Source of the DNA: Amycolatopsis sp. MtRt-6
GTDB lineage: Bacteria > Actinomycetota > Actinomycetes > Mycobacteriales > Pseudonocardiaceae
Reading direction: 5' to 3'
Length of the DNA stretch: 64,000 nucleotides
Assembly: GCF_017308975.1 (NCBI RefSeq)
Contig: NZ_JADWPD010000001.1
Location: forward strand, 1-64,000
Shown here: positions 42,502-54,793 of the stretch, one piece after another
Layout of the letters: every line of letters begins with the position of its first letter
Numbering within the stretch: position 1 is the first letter of the stretch
Notes under the pieces: generated by a model
Seen by the model: only the letters and a program-made list of their open reading frames with translations
Told to the model about the DNA's origin: nothing
The model's database searches: none
Position numbers and translations under genes: made by a program

Positions 42502-43277
42502 CCGATCCCGCCGGGAGCAGCGGGGACGACCTCGACGTCGGCGCGCTGTTCGTGCAACTCGCCGCCCAGCCGGCGGACTCGCCGGAGCGGGAACGCATCC
42601 GCGACACCCTCGTGCGCGCGCACCTGGAGCTGGCGCGGAACCTGGCCCGGAAGTTCCGCAACCGCGACGAGGCGATGGAGGACCTGATCCAGATCGCCAC
42701 GGTCGGGCTGATCCACGCCGTCGACCGGTTCGACCCCGAGCAGGGCACGGACTTCCTGGCCTTCGCCGTGCCCACCATCTCCGGGGAGCTGCGGCACCAC
42801 TTCCGGGACAACAGCTGGTCGGTACGGGTGCCGCGGCGGCTCAAGGAGCTGAACGCGAACATCTCCGCCGCGCGCGAGGAACTCACCGTGCAGCTCTCGC
42901 GCGCCCCGAAGCCGAGTGAGATCGCCGCGCGGCTCGGGGTGCCCGTCGAGGACGTCTACGAAGGACTCCGCGCCGGCCAAGGCCGCTATGGTGCCTCGCT
43001 GGACCACTTGCTGGAGAACGCGGCGCACACCCGCTTCGGGGCGCCGGACGCCGAGCTGGGCCAGGCCGAGCTGCGCGAGGCGCTGCGCCCGATGCTGGAG
43101 AGCCTGCCGGAGCGGGAGCGCAAGATCGTCGCGCTGCGGTTCGGCTCGGGGATGAGCCAGTCGGACATCGCCCGCCGGGTCGGGGTGTCCCAGATGCAGG
43201 TGTCGCGGCTGCTGGCCGCGACGCTGAAGAAACTGCGGTCCGGGCTGGACGAATCCGAGCTGGCCGAAGGCACCTGA
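42498..43277 (+). CDS. sigF: SigF/SigB-type stress sigma factor
   Basis: A 259-residue group 3 sigma factor: region 2 (HLELARNLARKFRNRDEAMEDLIQIATVGLIHAVDRFDPEQG, outlined), region 3 (VRVPRRLKELNANISAAREEL) and region 4 (ESLPERERKIVALRFGSGMSQSDIARRVGVSQMQVSRLL). SWSVRVPRRLKEL and the SQMQVSRLL recognition helix are typical of SigF/SigB. It starts at GTG 42498, overlapping the anti-sigma stop. The partner-switching components on both sides imply control by stress-triggered dephosphorylation. Confidence 0.92.
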   Translation: MTDPAGSSGDDLDVGALFVQLAAQPADSPERERIRDTLVRAHLELARNLARKFRNRDEAMEDLIQIATVGLIHAVDRFDPEQGTDFLAFAVPTISGELRHHFRDNSWSVRVPRRLKELNANISAAREELTVQLSRAPKPSEIAARLGVPVEDVYEGLRAGQGRYGASLDHLLENAAHTRFGAPDAELGQAELREALRPMLESLPERERKIVALRFGSGMSQSDIARRVGVSQMQVSRLLAATLKKLRSGLDESELAEGT

Positions 43278-43339
43278 TTAGCCGCACACCCGCTTGGGTA
43301 CTTGGCGGGCGGGACCGAACTCACTGGGAGGGGGACCGG

Positions 43340-43759
43340 ATGACGACGTCGAGAATGCCGCAGCGTCCGGCCGCGGCCGCCGCCCCGCTGCGGGTGCTCC
43401 TCCCGGCGGACGTCACGGCTCCGGCACTGGCCCGGCACGAGGTCCGGGCGGCGCTGCTGCGGTTCGGCGTCCGGGAGGGGCAGTTCGACGACGTCCTGCT
43501 GGCGACGTCGGAGCTGGTCACCAACGCCTTCGAGCACGGCGAGCGGCCCCAGCGGCTGGAACTGGAGTTCGACTGCGGGCAGCTGACGCTGCGGGTGCAC
43601 GACACCGGCCGGATGCTGCCCGAGCTGCGGGCGCCGTCCCCGGCCGAGGCGCGCAGCCGCGGGCTGGTCCTGGTCCAGGCGCTGTCGCTGGACTGGGGCT
43701 TCGAACGCTGCCCCGGCGGCAAGTACGTCTGGGCGGTCTTCCGGCTGCCGGACGCCTGA
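43340..43759 (+). CDS. RsbW/SpoIIAB-like ATP-binding protein
   Basis: A 139-residue HATPase domain. It has the canonical N-box LATSELVTNAFEHGE with Glu and Asn, the G1 box RVHDTGRMLPEL and a G2 segment SRGLVLVQALSLDWGF. Stand-alone proteins of this type are anti-sigma factor kinases or regulators of PP2C-like phosphatases. It follows the sigma gene by 62 nt and may phosphorylate the STAS antagonist. Its N-box is more conserved than that of the anti-sigma upstream of sigF, so a division of labour is possible. GGGAGG precedes the ATG. Confidence 0.87.
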   Translation: MTTSRMPQRPAAAAAPLRVLLPADVTAPALARHEVRAALLRFGVREGQFDDVLLATSELVTNAFEHGERPQRLELEFDCGQLTLRVHDTGRMLPELRAPSPAEARSRGLVLVQALSLDWGFERCPGGKYVWAVFRLPDA

Positions 43760-44245
43760 TCAGCTCAGCTCCCTGGCGGCGCCGGTCTCCCCGATCCGCT
43801 GCCGGAACGGCTTGCGCTCCAGCGCCTCCATGATCGCGTCGAGCAGGGCGCGCAGCGAGTACGGCAGCTCGGCTTCCAGCGCTTCCGTCGCTTCGGTCGT
43901 CGCCGTCCACTCCGCCTCGATCAGCGGCAGCAGGCCGCGTGTCTTTTCGGTGAGCGACACGATCCGCTGCCGGGCGTCGGCACCCGGCTCCAGGGTCACG
44001 AAGCCCGCCCGGTTCATCTGCGCGACGGTCTGGCTGGCCGCCGAGTGCGTCACGCGCATCTCTTCCGCGAGGTCGCGGATGGCGAGCGGGCCGCGCGCCA
44101 GCAGCGCCCGCACCACCGGCGAGTACCGCGGCCGGTAGTCGTCGAGGCCGATGTCGGCGAGGAACCGCGCGATGTCGCCGTCGAGGACCTCGAGGACGTG
44201 CCGCATCCGGGTCCCCAGGCCCTCCGGACCCGAAGTCATGGCCAT
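43760..44245 (-). CDS. MarR-family transcriptional regulator
   Basis: A 161-residue MarR-type protein: helix VLEVLDGDIARFLADIGLDDYRPRYSPVVRALL, recognition region LAEEMRVTHSAASQTVAQMNRAGFV, wing GADARQRIVSLTEKTR, and a C-terminal dimerisation helix. Its stop directly abuts that of the convergent ATPase gene. The aldo/keto reductase gene at 44288 is divergent, 42 nt away, and is its most likely target along with its own gene. No clear palindrome is visible in the short gap. Confidence 0.87.
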   Translation of the reverse strand: MAMTSGPEGLGTRMRHVLEVLDGDIARFLADIGLDDYRPRYSPVVRALLARGPLAIRDLAEEMRVTHSAASQTVAQMNRAGFVTLEPGADARQRIVSLTEKTRGLLPLIEAEWTATTEATEALEAELPYSLRALLDAIMEALERKPFRQRIGETGAARELS

Positions 44246-44287
44246 GACCGCCGATCATAGGCGCCGGCCGTGTGCTTGGATCTCGAC

Positions 44288-45265
44288 ATGGAGAACCGGA
44301 AGATCGCCCGTCTGGGTCGTGAGGTGTCCGTCGTCGGGCTCGGCTGCTGGCAGCTCGGGGCGGACTGGGGCGAGGTCGACGAGAACGACGCGCTGGCCGT
44401 GCTGCACGCGGCAGCCGACAACGGTGTCACCTTCTTCGACACCGCGGACGTCTACGGCGACGGCCGCAGCGAGCGGCTGGTCGGCCGGTTCCTCGCCGAG
44501 CGCGGGGACGTCTTCGTGGCGACCAAGATGGGCCGCCGGGTCGAGCAGGTGCCGGAGAACTACGTCGCCGCGAACTTCCGCGAGTGGAACGACCGGTCCC
44601 GCCGCAACCTCGGCGTCGACACGCTCGACCTGGTCCAGCTGCACTGCCCGCCGACCCCGGTGTACTCCTCCGACGCGGTGTTCGACGCGCTCGACGCGAT
44701 GGTCGAGGAAGGCCGCATCAAGGCGTACGGCGTGAGCGTCGAGACCTGCGAAGAGGCGCTGACGGCCCTGGCGCGGCCGCACGTGGCTTCCGTCCAGATC
44801 ATCCTCAACTGCCTGCGGCTCAAGCCGCTGGAGCGCGTGCTGCCCGCGGCGGCGGAGGCGGGCGCCGGGATCATCGCGCGGGTGCCGCTGGCGTCCGGCC
44901 TGCTGTCCGGCCGCTACACCGCGCAGACGACGTTCGCGGAGAACGACCACCGCAACTACAACCGCCACGGCGACGCCTTCGACGTCGGCGAGACGTTCTC
45001 CGGCGTGCCGTACGAGGTCGGCCTGGAAGCCGTCGAGCGGCTGCGCGGGCTCGTGCCGTCCGGGCAGACCCTCGCCCAGTTCGCGCTGCGCTGGATCATC
45101 GACCAGCCGGGCGTCAGCACGGTGATCCCGGGCGCCCGCAACGCGGAGCAGGCTTCGGCGAACACGGCGGCGGCGGCGCTTCCGCCGTTGTCCGCCGAGG
45201 CGCTGGCGGCCGTCCGCGAAACCTACGACGAGCTCATCCGGCCGCTGGTGCACGACCGCTGGTGA
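44288..45265 (+). CDS. Aldo/keto reductase
   Basis: A 325-residue NADPH-dependent aldo/keto reductase with the catalytic tetrad Asp and Tyr in FFDTADVYGDGRSERLVG, Lys in VFVATKMG, and His in LDLVQLHCPP. The late NADPH motif is GVSTVIPGARNAEQ. The family reduces aldehydes and ketones in the cytosol. I start at ATG 44288, giving MENRKIARLGREVSVVGLG; an in-frame GTG lies at 44270. A divergent MarR regulator is adjacent and may respond to the substrate. A nitroreductase gene follows 18 nt downstream. Confidence 0.9.
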   Translation: MENRKIARLGREVSVVGLGCWQLGADWGEVDENDALAVLHAAADNGVTFFDTADVYGDGRSERLVGRFLAERGDVFVATKMGRRVEQVPENYVAANFREWNDRSRRNLGVDTLDLVQLHCPPTPVYSSDAVFDALDAMVEEGRIKAYGVSVETCEEALTALARPHVASVQIILNCLRLKPLERVLPAAAEAGAGIIARVPLASGLLSGRYTAQTTFAENDHRNYNRHGDAFDVGETFSGVPYEVGLEAVERLRGLVPSGQTLAQFALRWIIDQPGVSTVIPGARNAEQASANTAAAALPPLSAEALAAVRETYDELIRPLVHDRW

Positions 45266-45283
45266 GCCCGGCATGATGGGCCG

Positions 45284-45922
45284 ATGATGACGCCCGAAGA
45301 GCTGCTGACCACGACCAGGACCGTCCGCAAGCGCCTCGACCTCGAGCGCCCGGTGCCACTCGACCTGGTCAAGCACTGCGTGCAGGTGGCGCTCCAGGCG
45401 CCGAGCGGGTCGAACACGCAGCGGTGGCAGTGGCTGGTCGTCACCGACGCGGCCCAGCGGGCGGCGCTCGGCGAGATCTACCGCCGGGCGTGCCACGAGT
45501 ACCTGGCGTCCCCGAACGCGGCGGGCAAGCTGTTCGCGGACGACCCGGCGCGGGCCGCGGTCCAGCGGCGGGTCGGCGACAGCGTCGCCTACCTGGCCGA
45601 CCGGATGGGTGACGTCCCGGTCCTGGTGGTCCCCTGCCTGGAGACGGCGTCCTCGGAACTCCCGGCCGGCAACCAGGCGGGGCTGTGGGCGTCGTTGCTG
45701 CCGGCGGTGTGGAACTACATGCTGGCGGCCCGGTCGGTGACGCTGGGCACGGCGTGGACGACGCTGCACCTGAAGTACGAGCAGGAGGCGGCGGAGGTGC
45801 TGGGCCTGCCGAAGAACGTGCACCAGGCGGCGTTGATCCCGACGGCGTTCTACACGGGCGACACGTTCAAGCCGGCGGCGCGGCAGCCCCTCGAGGAGGT
45901 CCTGCACCTCGACCGCTGGTGA
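45284..45922 (+). CDS. Nitroreductase-family FMN oxidoreductase
   Basis: A 212-residue protein of the NfsB/NfsA-like fold: TTRTVRKRLDLERPVPLDLV with the Arg residues that bind FMN phosphate, LQAPSGSNTQRWQWLVV and the C-terminal segment LIPTAFYTGDTFKPAAR. Members reduce nitroaromatics, quinones or related xenobiotics with NAD(P)H. It starts at ATG 45284 and follows the aldo/keto reductase gene by 18 nt, so the two probably form a MarR-controlled detoxification operon. The substrate cannot be deduced. Confidence 0.88.
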   Translation: MMTPEELLTTTRTVRKRLDLERPVPLDLVKHCVQVALQAPSGSNTQRWQWLVVTDAAQRAALGEIYRRACHEYLASPNAAGKLFADDPARAAVQRRVGDSVAYLADRMGDVPVLVVPCLETASSELPAGNQAGLWASLLPAVWNYMLAARSVTLGTAWTTLHLKYEQEAAEVLGLPKNVHQAALIPTAFYTGDTFKPAARQPLEEVLHLDRW

Positions 45923-45929
45923 ACCCGGG

Positions 45930-46568
45930 CTACAGGTAGCCGACCAGCCGGTCGGCCACCTGGGCCGGGTGGCTGAGCGGCACGCAGTGCGGCCCGTCGA
46001 TCTCGTCGGGCTCGACGCCGAGGCGCTCGCGTGCCACCCGGCGCTGGAAGTCCGGGACGAAGAACCGGTCGTCGCGGGCCAGGAGGACCCGGGTGGGGAC
46101 GTCCGGGTGGGCCGGCAGCGGCCACGGCTCGTCCCACTCCTTGCTGACCTGCTCGCGCCCGTGCGCCTGGCACGCCTCGGCGAGCGCCGCCGGGACGCCG
46201 TTGAAGAACTGCTCGGTCTCGGTCAGCCCCTGCGGCGACTCGAAACCCGTGTTGCCCCACCACTGCCCCGGCTGCTCCCCCGGCGCCGGGACCATCCCGG
46301 CCAGGTACACCAGCAGCCGCGCCCGGACCTTCGCCGCGACCAGCGGCGCGGTGAACCCGCCGTACGAGTGGCCGACGACGGCGACGTCCGTACGGTCGCC
46401 CAGCGCCGCCAGCACCGTCTCGGTGAACTCCGCCAGCCCGGCCGCGGAGTCCGTGATCGGCAGGTCCGGGGCGACCGCGTCGTGCCCGCGTGCCTCGAGC
46501 TCCGGGACGAGCAGGTGGAAGTCCCAGCCGCTGCCGCCGCCCCCGTGGATCAGCGCGAAAGTCGTCAC
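45930..46568 (-). CDS. Alpha/beta hydrolase (methylesterase-like)
   Basis: A 212-residue alpha/beta hydrolase with oxyanion motif FALIHGGGGSGWDF, nucleophile elbow VAVVGHSYGGFTAPL (GHSYGG), Asp in ARDDRFF and late His in GPHCVPLSHPAQVADRL. The sequence is close to plant-type methylesterase and salicylate-binding-protein-2-like enzymes of actinomycetes. It acts in the cytoplasm on an unknown ester. Its stop is 8 nt from that of the nitroreductase. It is followed on the same strand by the nuclease gene, which lies upstream of it by only 10 nt, suggesting one transcript. Confidence 0.87.
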   Translation of the reverse strand: MTTFALIHGGGGSGWDFHLLVPELEARGHDAVAPDLPITDSAAGLAEFTETVLAALGDRTDVAVVGHSYGGFTAPLVAAKVRARLLVYLAGMVPAPGEQPGQWWGNTGFESPQGLTETEQFFNGVPAALAEACQAHGREQVSKEWDEPWPLPAHPDVPTRVLLARDDRFFVPDFQRRVARERLGVEPDEIDGPHCVPLSHPAQVADRLVGYL

Positions 46569-46578
46569 GCGGGCCAGC

Positions 46579-47253
46579 TCAGCAGCGGCGCAACATGTCC
46601 GTCAAGGCGGTTTTCTCGGCCTGCGTGATCGTCAGCCCGTAGTAGTGCTTCACGACGATCCAGTCCGTCGCGTAGGTGCACCAGAAGGACACCAGCGGCG
46701 GCTTCCACTGGTCGGGCGCCTTGTCGCTCTTCTGCTGGTTGACGTTGTCGGTGACGGCGAACAGCTGCGGCCGGGTGAGGTCGTTGGCGAACTGCTCGCG
46801 CTTCTCGGTCGTCCACGACTTCGCGCCGCTCGCCCACGCCTGGCCGAGCGGGACCATGTGGTCGATGTCGAGGTCGGTCGCCTTGGTCCACGTCTCGCCG
46901 TCGTAGACGCTGGTCCACGTCCCGGACGTGGCCTTGCAGTCCTTGTCGGTCTTGACGTCCTTGCCGTCGCGCTTGAGGACGACTTCGCGGGTGTCGCAAC
47001 CGGACCCCTGGCTGTCCCAGTGCGGGAACTTCTCGCGCGAGTAGCCGTCCATGGACGTCCGGTCGGCGATGGTCAGCTCGCCGAGCTGCTTCTGCGCGTC
47101 GGCCGCGCCGACCGGGACCGGCGCACCCGAGGTGGGCGGGGCCGCGCCCGCGCCTCTGCTCGTCGCCCAGTACCCGAAGAGGGCGACCGCGAGGATCGCG
47201 ACTACCAGCAGGATTCGCTGCGTCACGCTCAGCCGAAAGCTTCGGGCCGCCAC
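46579..47253 (-). CDS. Exported HNH nuclease (DUF1524/PF07510 type)
   Basis: A 224-residue protein with an N-terminal membrane segment (QRILLVVAILAVALFGYWA, residues 12-30) after a basic start, so it is either secreted or anchored outside. The nuclease core is TDLDIDHMVPLGQAWASGA (HNH-like Asp-His), preceded by a Cys pair at CDTREVVLKRDGK and CKATSGTW, and followed by RPQLFAVTDNVNQQKSDKAP and WCTYATDW. Family members are secreted DNases of actinobacteria. A Sel1-repeat gene is divergent. The full length is typical. Confidence 0.88.
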   Translation of the reverse strand: MAARSFRLSVTQRILLVVAILAVALFGYWATSRGAGAAPPTSGAPVPVGAADAQKQLGELTIADRTSMDGYSREKFPHWDSQGSGCDTREVVLKRDGKDVKTDKDCKATSGTWTSVYDGETWTKATDLDIDHMVPLGQAWASGAKSWTTEKREQFANDLTRPQLFAVTDNVNQQKSDKAPDQWKPPLVSFWCTYATDWIVVKHYYGLTITQAEKTALTDMLRRC

Positions 47254-47431
47254 GATTTTCTCCTCTCACCCGCGCCGTCGCGCGGCGTAGTCTCACCTCT
47301 GCCGACGCGGGACAACCGCGCCGACACGACGACCTGGCGCGAATGTGACGTCGCCCACCCACGGCGGAGCTGTCACACGGAGCCGATCTTCTGCGACTAC
47401 CGGAGCAGGACCCATCCGGAGGGAGCAGCCG

Positions 47432-48466
47432 ATGCCCGGCCGGCTCAAGAAAGTCGACGAGTTCTTCCAGCGCAAAGCCGCCGAGGGCGGCAACGTCGTC
47501 GCCATGGCCCGGATGGGTTCGGCGATGCGCGAACGCGGCGAGCCGGCCGAGGCCGAGTCGTGGTACCGCAAGGCCGCGCTGGGCGGCGACCGCGTTTCGA
47601 TGACGGCGCTGGCCCACCTCCTCGCCGAACGCGGCGCGCACGAGGAGGCCGAGCGCTGGTACCACGAGGCGGCACTGGCCGGCGAGCCGCACGGGATGCA
47701 GTACCTGGCCAGGTCCTGCGAGCGGCGCGGCAAGCGCGACGACGCCCGGCGCTGGTACGGCGAGGCGGCCCGCGCCGGCGACCTGCCGTCGATGGCCGCG
47801 GTGGGCCGGCTGCTGCGCGAGGACGGCAAGAGCGAAGAGGCCGAGTCGTGGCTGCGCCAAGCCGCCGAAGCGGGCTTCACCGGCGCGATGATCGACCTCG
47901 GCATCGTGCTGCGCGACCGCGGCCAGGCCGCCGAGGCGGCCCGCTGGTGGCGGTCCGCCGTGCGGGCGGGCGACCTCGCGGCCACCTGCCAGCTCGGCAG
48001 GCAGGCCGAACGGCTGGGCCGGCCGTCCGACGCGGAGTCGTGGTACCGCGAGGGCGCGGCCGGCGGCCACGGCGAGGCGATCGTCCGGCTCGGACTGCTG
48101 CTGCACCGCCGCGGCGACCTCGAAGAAGCGGAGCGCTGGTACCTCGACGCCGCCGAGCAGGGCGACCCGGCCGCGATGACCAACCTCGGCGTGCTGGCCC
48201 GCAACCGCGGCGACGAGGGCGAAGCCGCCGCCTGGTACCGCAAGGCCGCCGAGCACGGCAGCGTCCCCGCGCTCACCAACCTCGGCCACCTCGCCGAGCA
48301 CCGCGAGGACCTGGCGGCGGCCGAGCAGTGGTTTCGCCGCGCCGCCGAGGTCGGCGACGTCCAGGGCATGCTCAGCCTGGCCCGCATGCTGCGGGCGCGT
48401 GGGGCGGCCCACGAGGCGGAGCTGTGGCTCGCCCGGGCGGAGGCGGAACGCGAGCACCAGTTCTGA
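47432..48466 (+). CDS. Sel1/TPR-like repeat protein
   Basis: A 344-residue protein built of about eleven 31- to 33-residue Sel1-like repeats, each with the AExWYRxAAxxGD helix end (AESWYRKAALGGD, AERWYHEAALAGE, AARWWRSAVRAGD and so on). No signal peptide or catalytic domain is present. Sel1 solenoids act as scaffolds that hold signalling or envelope complexes. GGAGGGAG precedes ATG 47432, which I prefer to a GTG at 47345. It is divergent from the secreted nuclease. No binding partner can be deduced from the neighbours. Confidence 0.87.
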   Translation: MPGRLKKVDEFFQRKAAEGGNVVAMARMGSAMRERGEPAEAESWYRKAALGGDRVSMTALAHLLAERGAHEEAERWYHEAALAGEPHGMQYLARSCERRGKRDDARRWYGEAARAGDLPSMAAVGRLLREDGKSEEAESWLRQAAEAGFTGAMIDLGIVLRDRGQAAEAARWWRSAVRAGDLAATCQLGRQAERLGRPSDAESWYREGAAGGHGEAIVRLGLLLHRRGDLEEAERWYLDAAEQGDPAAMTNLGVLARNRGDEGEAAAWYRKAAEHGSVPALTNLGHLAEHREDLAAAEQWFRRAAEVGDVQGMLSLARMLRARGAAHEAELWLARAEAEREHQF

Positions 48467-48473
48467 CCGCTTG

Positions 48474-48516
48474 CGGGGGTCCGGGTGGCGGAGCCCCCGG
48501 CCGGGGCGAAGCCCCG
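48474..48516. terminator. Terminator after the Sel1-repeat gene
   Basis: GGGGG...CCCCC (48476-48497) followed by CGGGGC-GAA-GCCCCG (48502-48516) form two adjacent GC-rich hairpins just after the Sel1 stop. They probably form a strong terminator isolating it from the CRP-like promoter that follows. Confidence 0.65.
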
Positions 48517-48533
48517 AATGTCACTGACTATTG

Positions 48534-48549
48534 TGTGAGCCAATTCACA
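48534..48549 (+). promoter_or_regulatory. Consensus CRP/Fnr-type binding site
   Basis: TGTGA-N6-TCACA, identical to the CRP consensus recognised by enterobacterial CRP and by mycobacterial and streptomycete Crp homologues. It ends 16 nt before the ATG of the hydrogenase-maturation-type protease gene, a position more likely to repress than activate unless the transcript is leaderless or the true start is downstream. Confidence 0.7.
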
Positions 48550-48565
48550 GTTCTAGCCTGGACGG

Positions 48566-49010
48566 ATGAGGCCACGAGTCCTGGTCGCGGGCATCGGCAA
48601 CATCTTCCTGAGCGATGACGGCTTCGGCGTCGAAGTGATCCGGGAGCTCGACCGGGCCGGCCTGCCACCGTGGGTGCAGATAGCGGACTACGACATCGCG
48701 ACGGTCCACCTCGCGTACGACCTGATGGGTGGCTACGACACGACGATCCTCCTGGACGCCACCCCGCACGGCGTCACACCGGGCACGTTGTCCCTGACGT
48801 CGGCGGCGGACACCCACGACCTCCACGGCGACGCGGTCATCCGCCTCCTCCGCCTCCTGGGCGGCGACGCGGGCCGGGTGCTGGTCCTGACCTGCGAACC
48901 GGCGCGTGTGGACGGCGGCATCGGGCTGTCCGCGGCGGTCCGAGCCGCCGTCCCGGCCGCGGCGCGCGTGGTCACCGAGCTGGCGTGGGGCGCGAGCCCG
49001 GAGCTGCCGG

Positions 49011-49033
<23 letters not shown>
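48566..49033 (+). CDS. Hydrogenase-maturation-type endopeptidase (HybD/HycI family)
   Basis: A 155-residue protein of the hydrogenase maturation protease family. It opens VLVAGIGNIFLSDDGFGVEVI with the metal-binding Asp/Glu of the motif GxGNxxxxDDGxG, then YDLMGGYDTTILLDATPHG with the second ligand region. These enzymes clip the C-terminus of [NiFe]-hydrogenase large subunits after nickel insertion. No hydrogenase gene lies in the window, so it is a distant or orphan maturase. A consensus CRP-like site precedes it, which would suit oxygen- or carbon-linked control of hydrogenase. The 3' end overlaps the LysR gene by 23 nt. Confidence 0.85.
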
Positions 49034-51304
<2,271 letters not shown>

Positions 51305-51402
51305 AACGGCCTCCTCGCCGGCCCGTCAATCCAACACCGCGGCGCGAAGCGCCTCCGTTGAGGGCGGTGGTGGGGGCATGGATGGACGGCGAGGAGGCCG
51401 TT
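51305..51402. terminator. Long-range hairpin with embedded repeat
   Basis: A perfect 16-bp stem (51305-51320 with 51387-51402, starting AACGGCCTCCTC) surrounds a 66-nt loop containing copy 2 of the dispersed repeat. It fills the gap between the convergent aminotransferase and chitinase genes. Confidence 0.8.
51339..51367. repeat. Dispersed intergenic repeat, copy 2
   Basis: Identical over 29 nt to 32917-32945 and in the same orientation. It is located in the loop of the long hairpin between the aminotransferase and the chitinase operon. Confidence 0.8.
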
Positions 51403-51412
51403 CAGGACAGCG

Positions 51413-52758
51413 TCAGAAGCCCGCTGTCACCTTGGTGAAGTCCCAGTCGTTCTGGGCGATGCCGCTGCACGCCGACTGGACGCCGCCGCCGGGACAGCCC
51501 CGGTCGCGGTTGACCGACCAGAACGCCAGGCGGGCGATCTTGTTCGACTTGGCCCAGTTCGTGATCTGGGTCCACGTCGACAGGTCGGTCAGCTCCTGCT
51601 GGTCGGACAGGCCGTTCATGCCCGAGATCCCGAGGTGGGCGTACGCCGCGGCGTCGTTCCACCCGAACGTCGACTTCAGCTTGTCGCGCAGGCCGTTCGC
51701 CGCGCTCACCGTGCTGTTGTACATGTTCGCGCCGCCGCCGAAGTCGAACGGCATGATCGTGAACACGTCCACGTTCGCGCCCAGGGCCTTCGACTGGTCG
51801 ATGAGCCGGTTGCCGTAGTAGTTCGGGCCGGTCGTCGACGTGCCGAAGGTCAGGATCGTCTGGATCCCCGGGTTGTTCTGCTTGACGATCTTCAGCGCGT
51901 TCAGGATGCGGTCCTGCACGGCCTCGTTCTCGAACTCGTCGGAGTTCTCGATGTCGATGTCGATCGCCTTCAGCCCGTAGGCGTTGATCACCTGCTGATA
52001 GGCGCCGGCCAGCGCGGCGGGCGTCGAGCAGTTCGGGCCCAGCTTGTTGCCGCTCCAGCCGCCGAACGACGGCACGATCTGGCCACCCGCCGCCTTGATC
52101 TGCGCGATCGCGTTCGCGTCCGCGCTGCCGGTGAGCGGACGGCTGCTGTCCCACGCCGGGTTGCAGCCACCGGAGGCGTTGATGAACGCCATGGTGAACC
52201 ACTTGATCCCGGTCGCGTTCATCACCGTCTGCGGGTTCGGCGGGCTGCCCCAGCCCATGTAGAGGTACGGCGCGCCACGGCCACCTGGCGGGGGCGGCGT
52301 GGTCGTCGTCGGCGGGGTCGTCGTCGTAGGAGGCGTCGTGGTCGTGGGGGGTGTGCCCCCGGCGTCGCAGGAACCCCCGTTCAGCTTGCAGTTCGACGGC
52401 GCGACGTACGAGCCGGAGTACGTCACGTTGAACCCGAAACTGGCGCTACCGCCGTTGCCGACGTTGCCGTTCCAGGTGTTCTTCACCGTGACGTGCTGGC
52501 CGGACGCGGTGTAGCTGCCGTCCCACAGCGACGAGATCTTCGCACCGGACGGCAGGTCGAACTCGACCGTCCAGCTCGCGAGCGTCGAGCCCGAACCGTT
52601 GCTGATCGTGTACTTGCCCTCGTACCCGGTGCCCCAGTCGGACCCCTTGGCGAAGGTCGCCGAGACGCCGCCCGCCGCGTTCGCGGGCGCGATCACGAGC
52701 ATCGCGCCGATCGTGGCGGCCGCGGCCACCAGCCCGAGCGCGGGCCTCCACCGGCGCC

Positions 52759-52762
<4 letters not shown>
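51413..52762 (-). CDS. Secreted chitinase: CBM2 plus GH18
   Basis: A 449-residue exported protein. A Sec signal peptide ends near residue 30 (ANAAGG). A cellulose/chitin-binding CBM2 domain follows (about 31-130, with a disulphide between Cys in NCKLNGGSC). A TTTTPPTTTT linker leads to a GH18 domain (about 155-449) in which KAIDIDIENSDEFENEA holds the catalytic DxDxE. It hydrolyses chitin outside the cell. Its start overlaps the stop of the other chitinase by 4 nt, so it is the second gene of the operon. Its GH18 branch differs from the first, closer to ChiC-like enzymes. Confidence 0.92.
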
Positions 52763-54372
<1,610 letters not shown>

Positions 54373-54464
54373 CGCTCTCCCTTGAGCCAGGTTCAGGACG
54401 GCGGAAACCGGCACCGCCGGCGGGGACCAGGGCGGTGTTTTGCGCCGCTTGCGCAAACGGTACG

Positions 54465-54476
54465 TGGTCCAGACCA
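54465..54476 (-). promoter_or_regulatory. DasR-like dre site 1
   Basis: TGGTCCAGACCA, one base from the core of the dre consensus TGGTCTAGACCA bound by DasR, the repressor of chitinase genes released by glucosamine-6-phosphate. It also matches the 12-bp repeats of Streptomyces chitinase promoters. It lies 93 nt before the first chitinase start. Confidence 0.7.
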
Positions 54477-54543
54477 ATAGGGGAAGCGTCACCACGGAGC
54501 GTGGCCAGTGGTCAAGTACCAGTCCTCGGTACGGCCACCGTAC

Positions 54544-54555
54544 TGGTCCAGACCG
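54544..54555 (-). promoter_or_regulatory. DasR-like dre site 2
   Basis: TGGTCCAGACCG, a second near-consensus dre-type site 68 nt further upstream, in the same orientation. A partial GTGGTCAAG half-site lies between the two at about 54508. Confidence 0.6.
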
Positions 54556-54793
54556 GTTACGCAGCGCACCCGAAGAGCGGCGGCCGGTGGGCACCGGCCG
54601 CCGCTCCCGCTCGCTTCGGCCGCCGGCAGGTGCCCGTCCGGGAAGTAGGCAGCGTGCGGCACACGATCCTCGCCGACGCGCTCACGTACGCGCCGCCGCC
54701 AGGAGCCGAGGGACAACCTGCCCCCGGACGCAAGCAAGGCCTCGTTTCCCGGGGGAAACGAGGCCCTGCTTGTACTGCTGTCTCAACCAGACG
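54556..54793. other. Gap between chitinase promoter and tRNA-Arg
   Basis: No gene with coding quality in either strand. The left part continues the chitinase promoter region; the right part carries the tRNA-Arg terminator at 54732-54771. The rest shows no recognisable element. Confidence 0.5.
54732..54771. terminator. Strong terminator downstream of tRNA-Arg
   Basis: GGCCTCGTTTCCC (54738-54750) pairs perfectly with GGGAAACGAGGCC (54753-54765), and AAGCA/TGCTT extends the stem beyond one mismatch. It lies 22 nt past the tRNA-Arg 3' end, which is on the minus strand. Confidence 0.85.

Noticed and set aside
51305..51402. Riboswitch downstream of the aminotransferase
   Set aside because: The region is between two convergent stop codons, so it cannot lead either gene; a terminator role is simpler.
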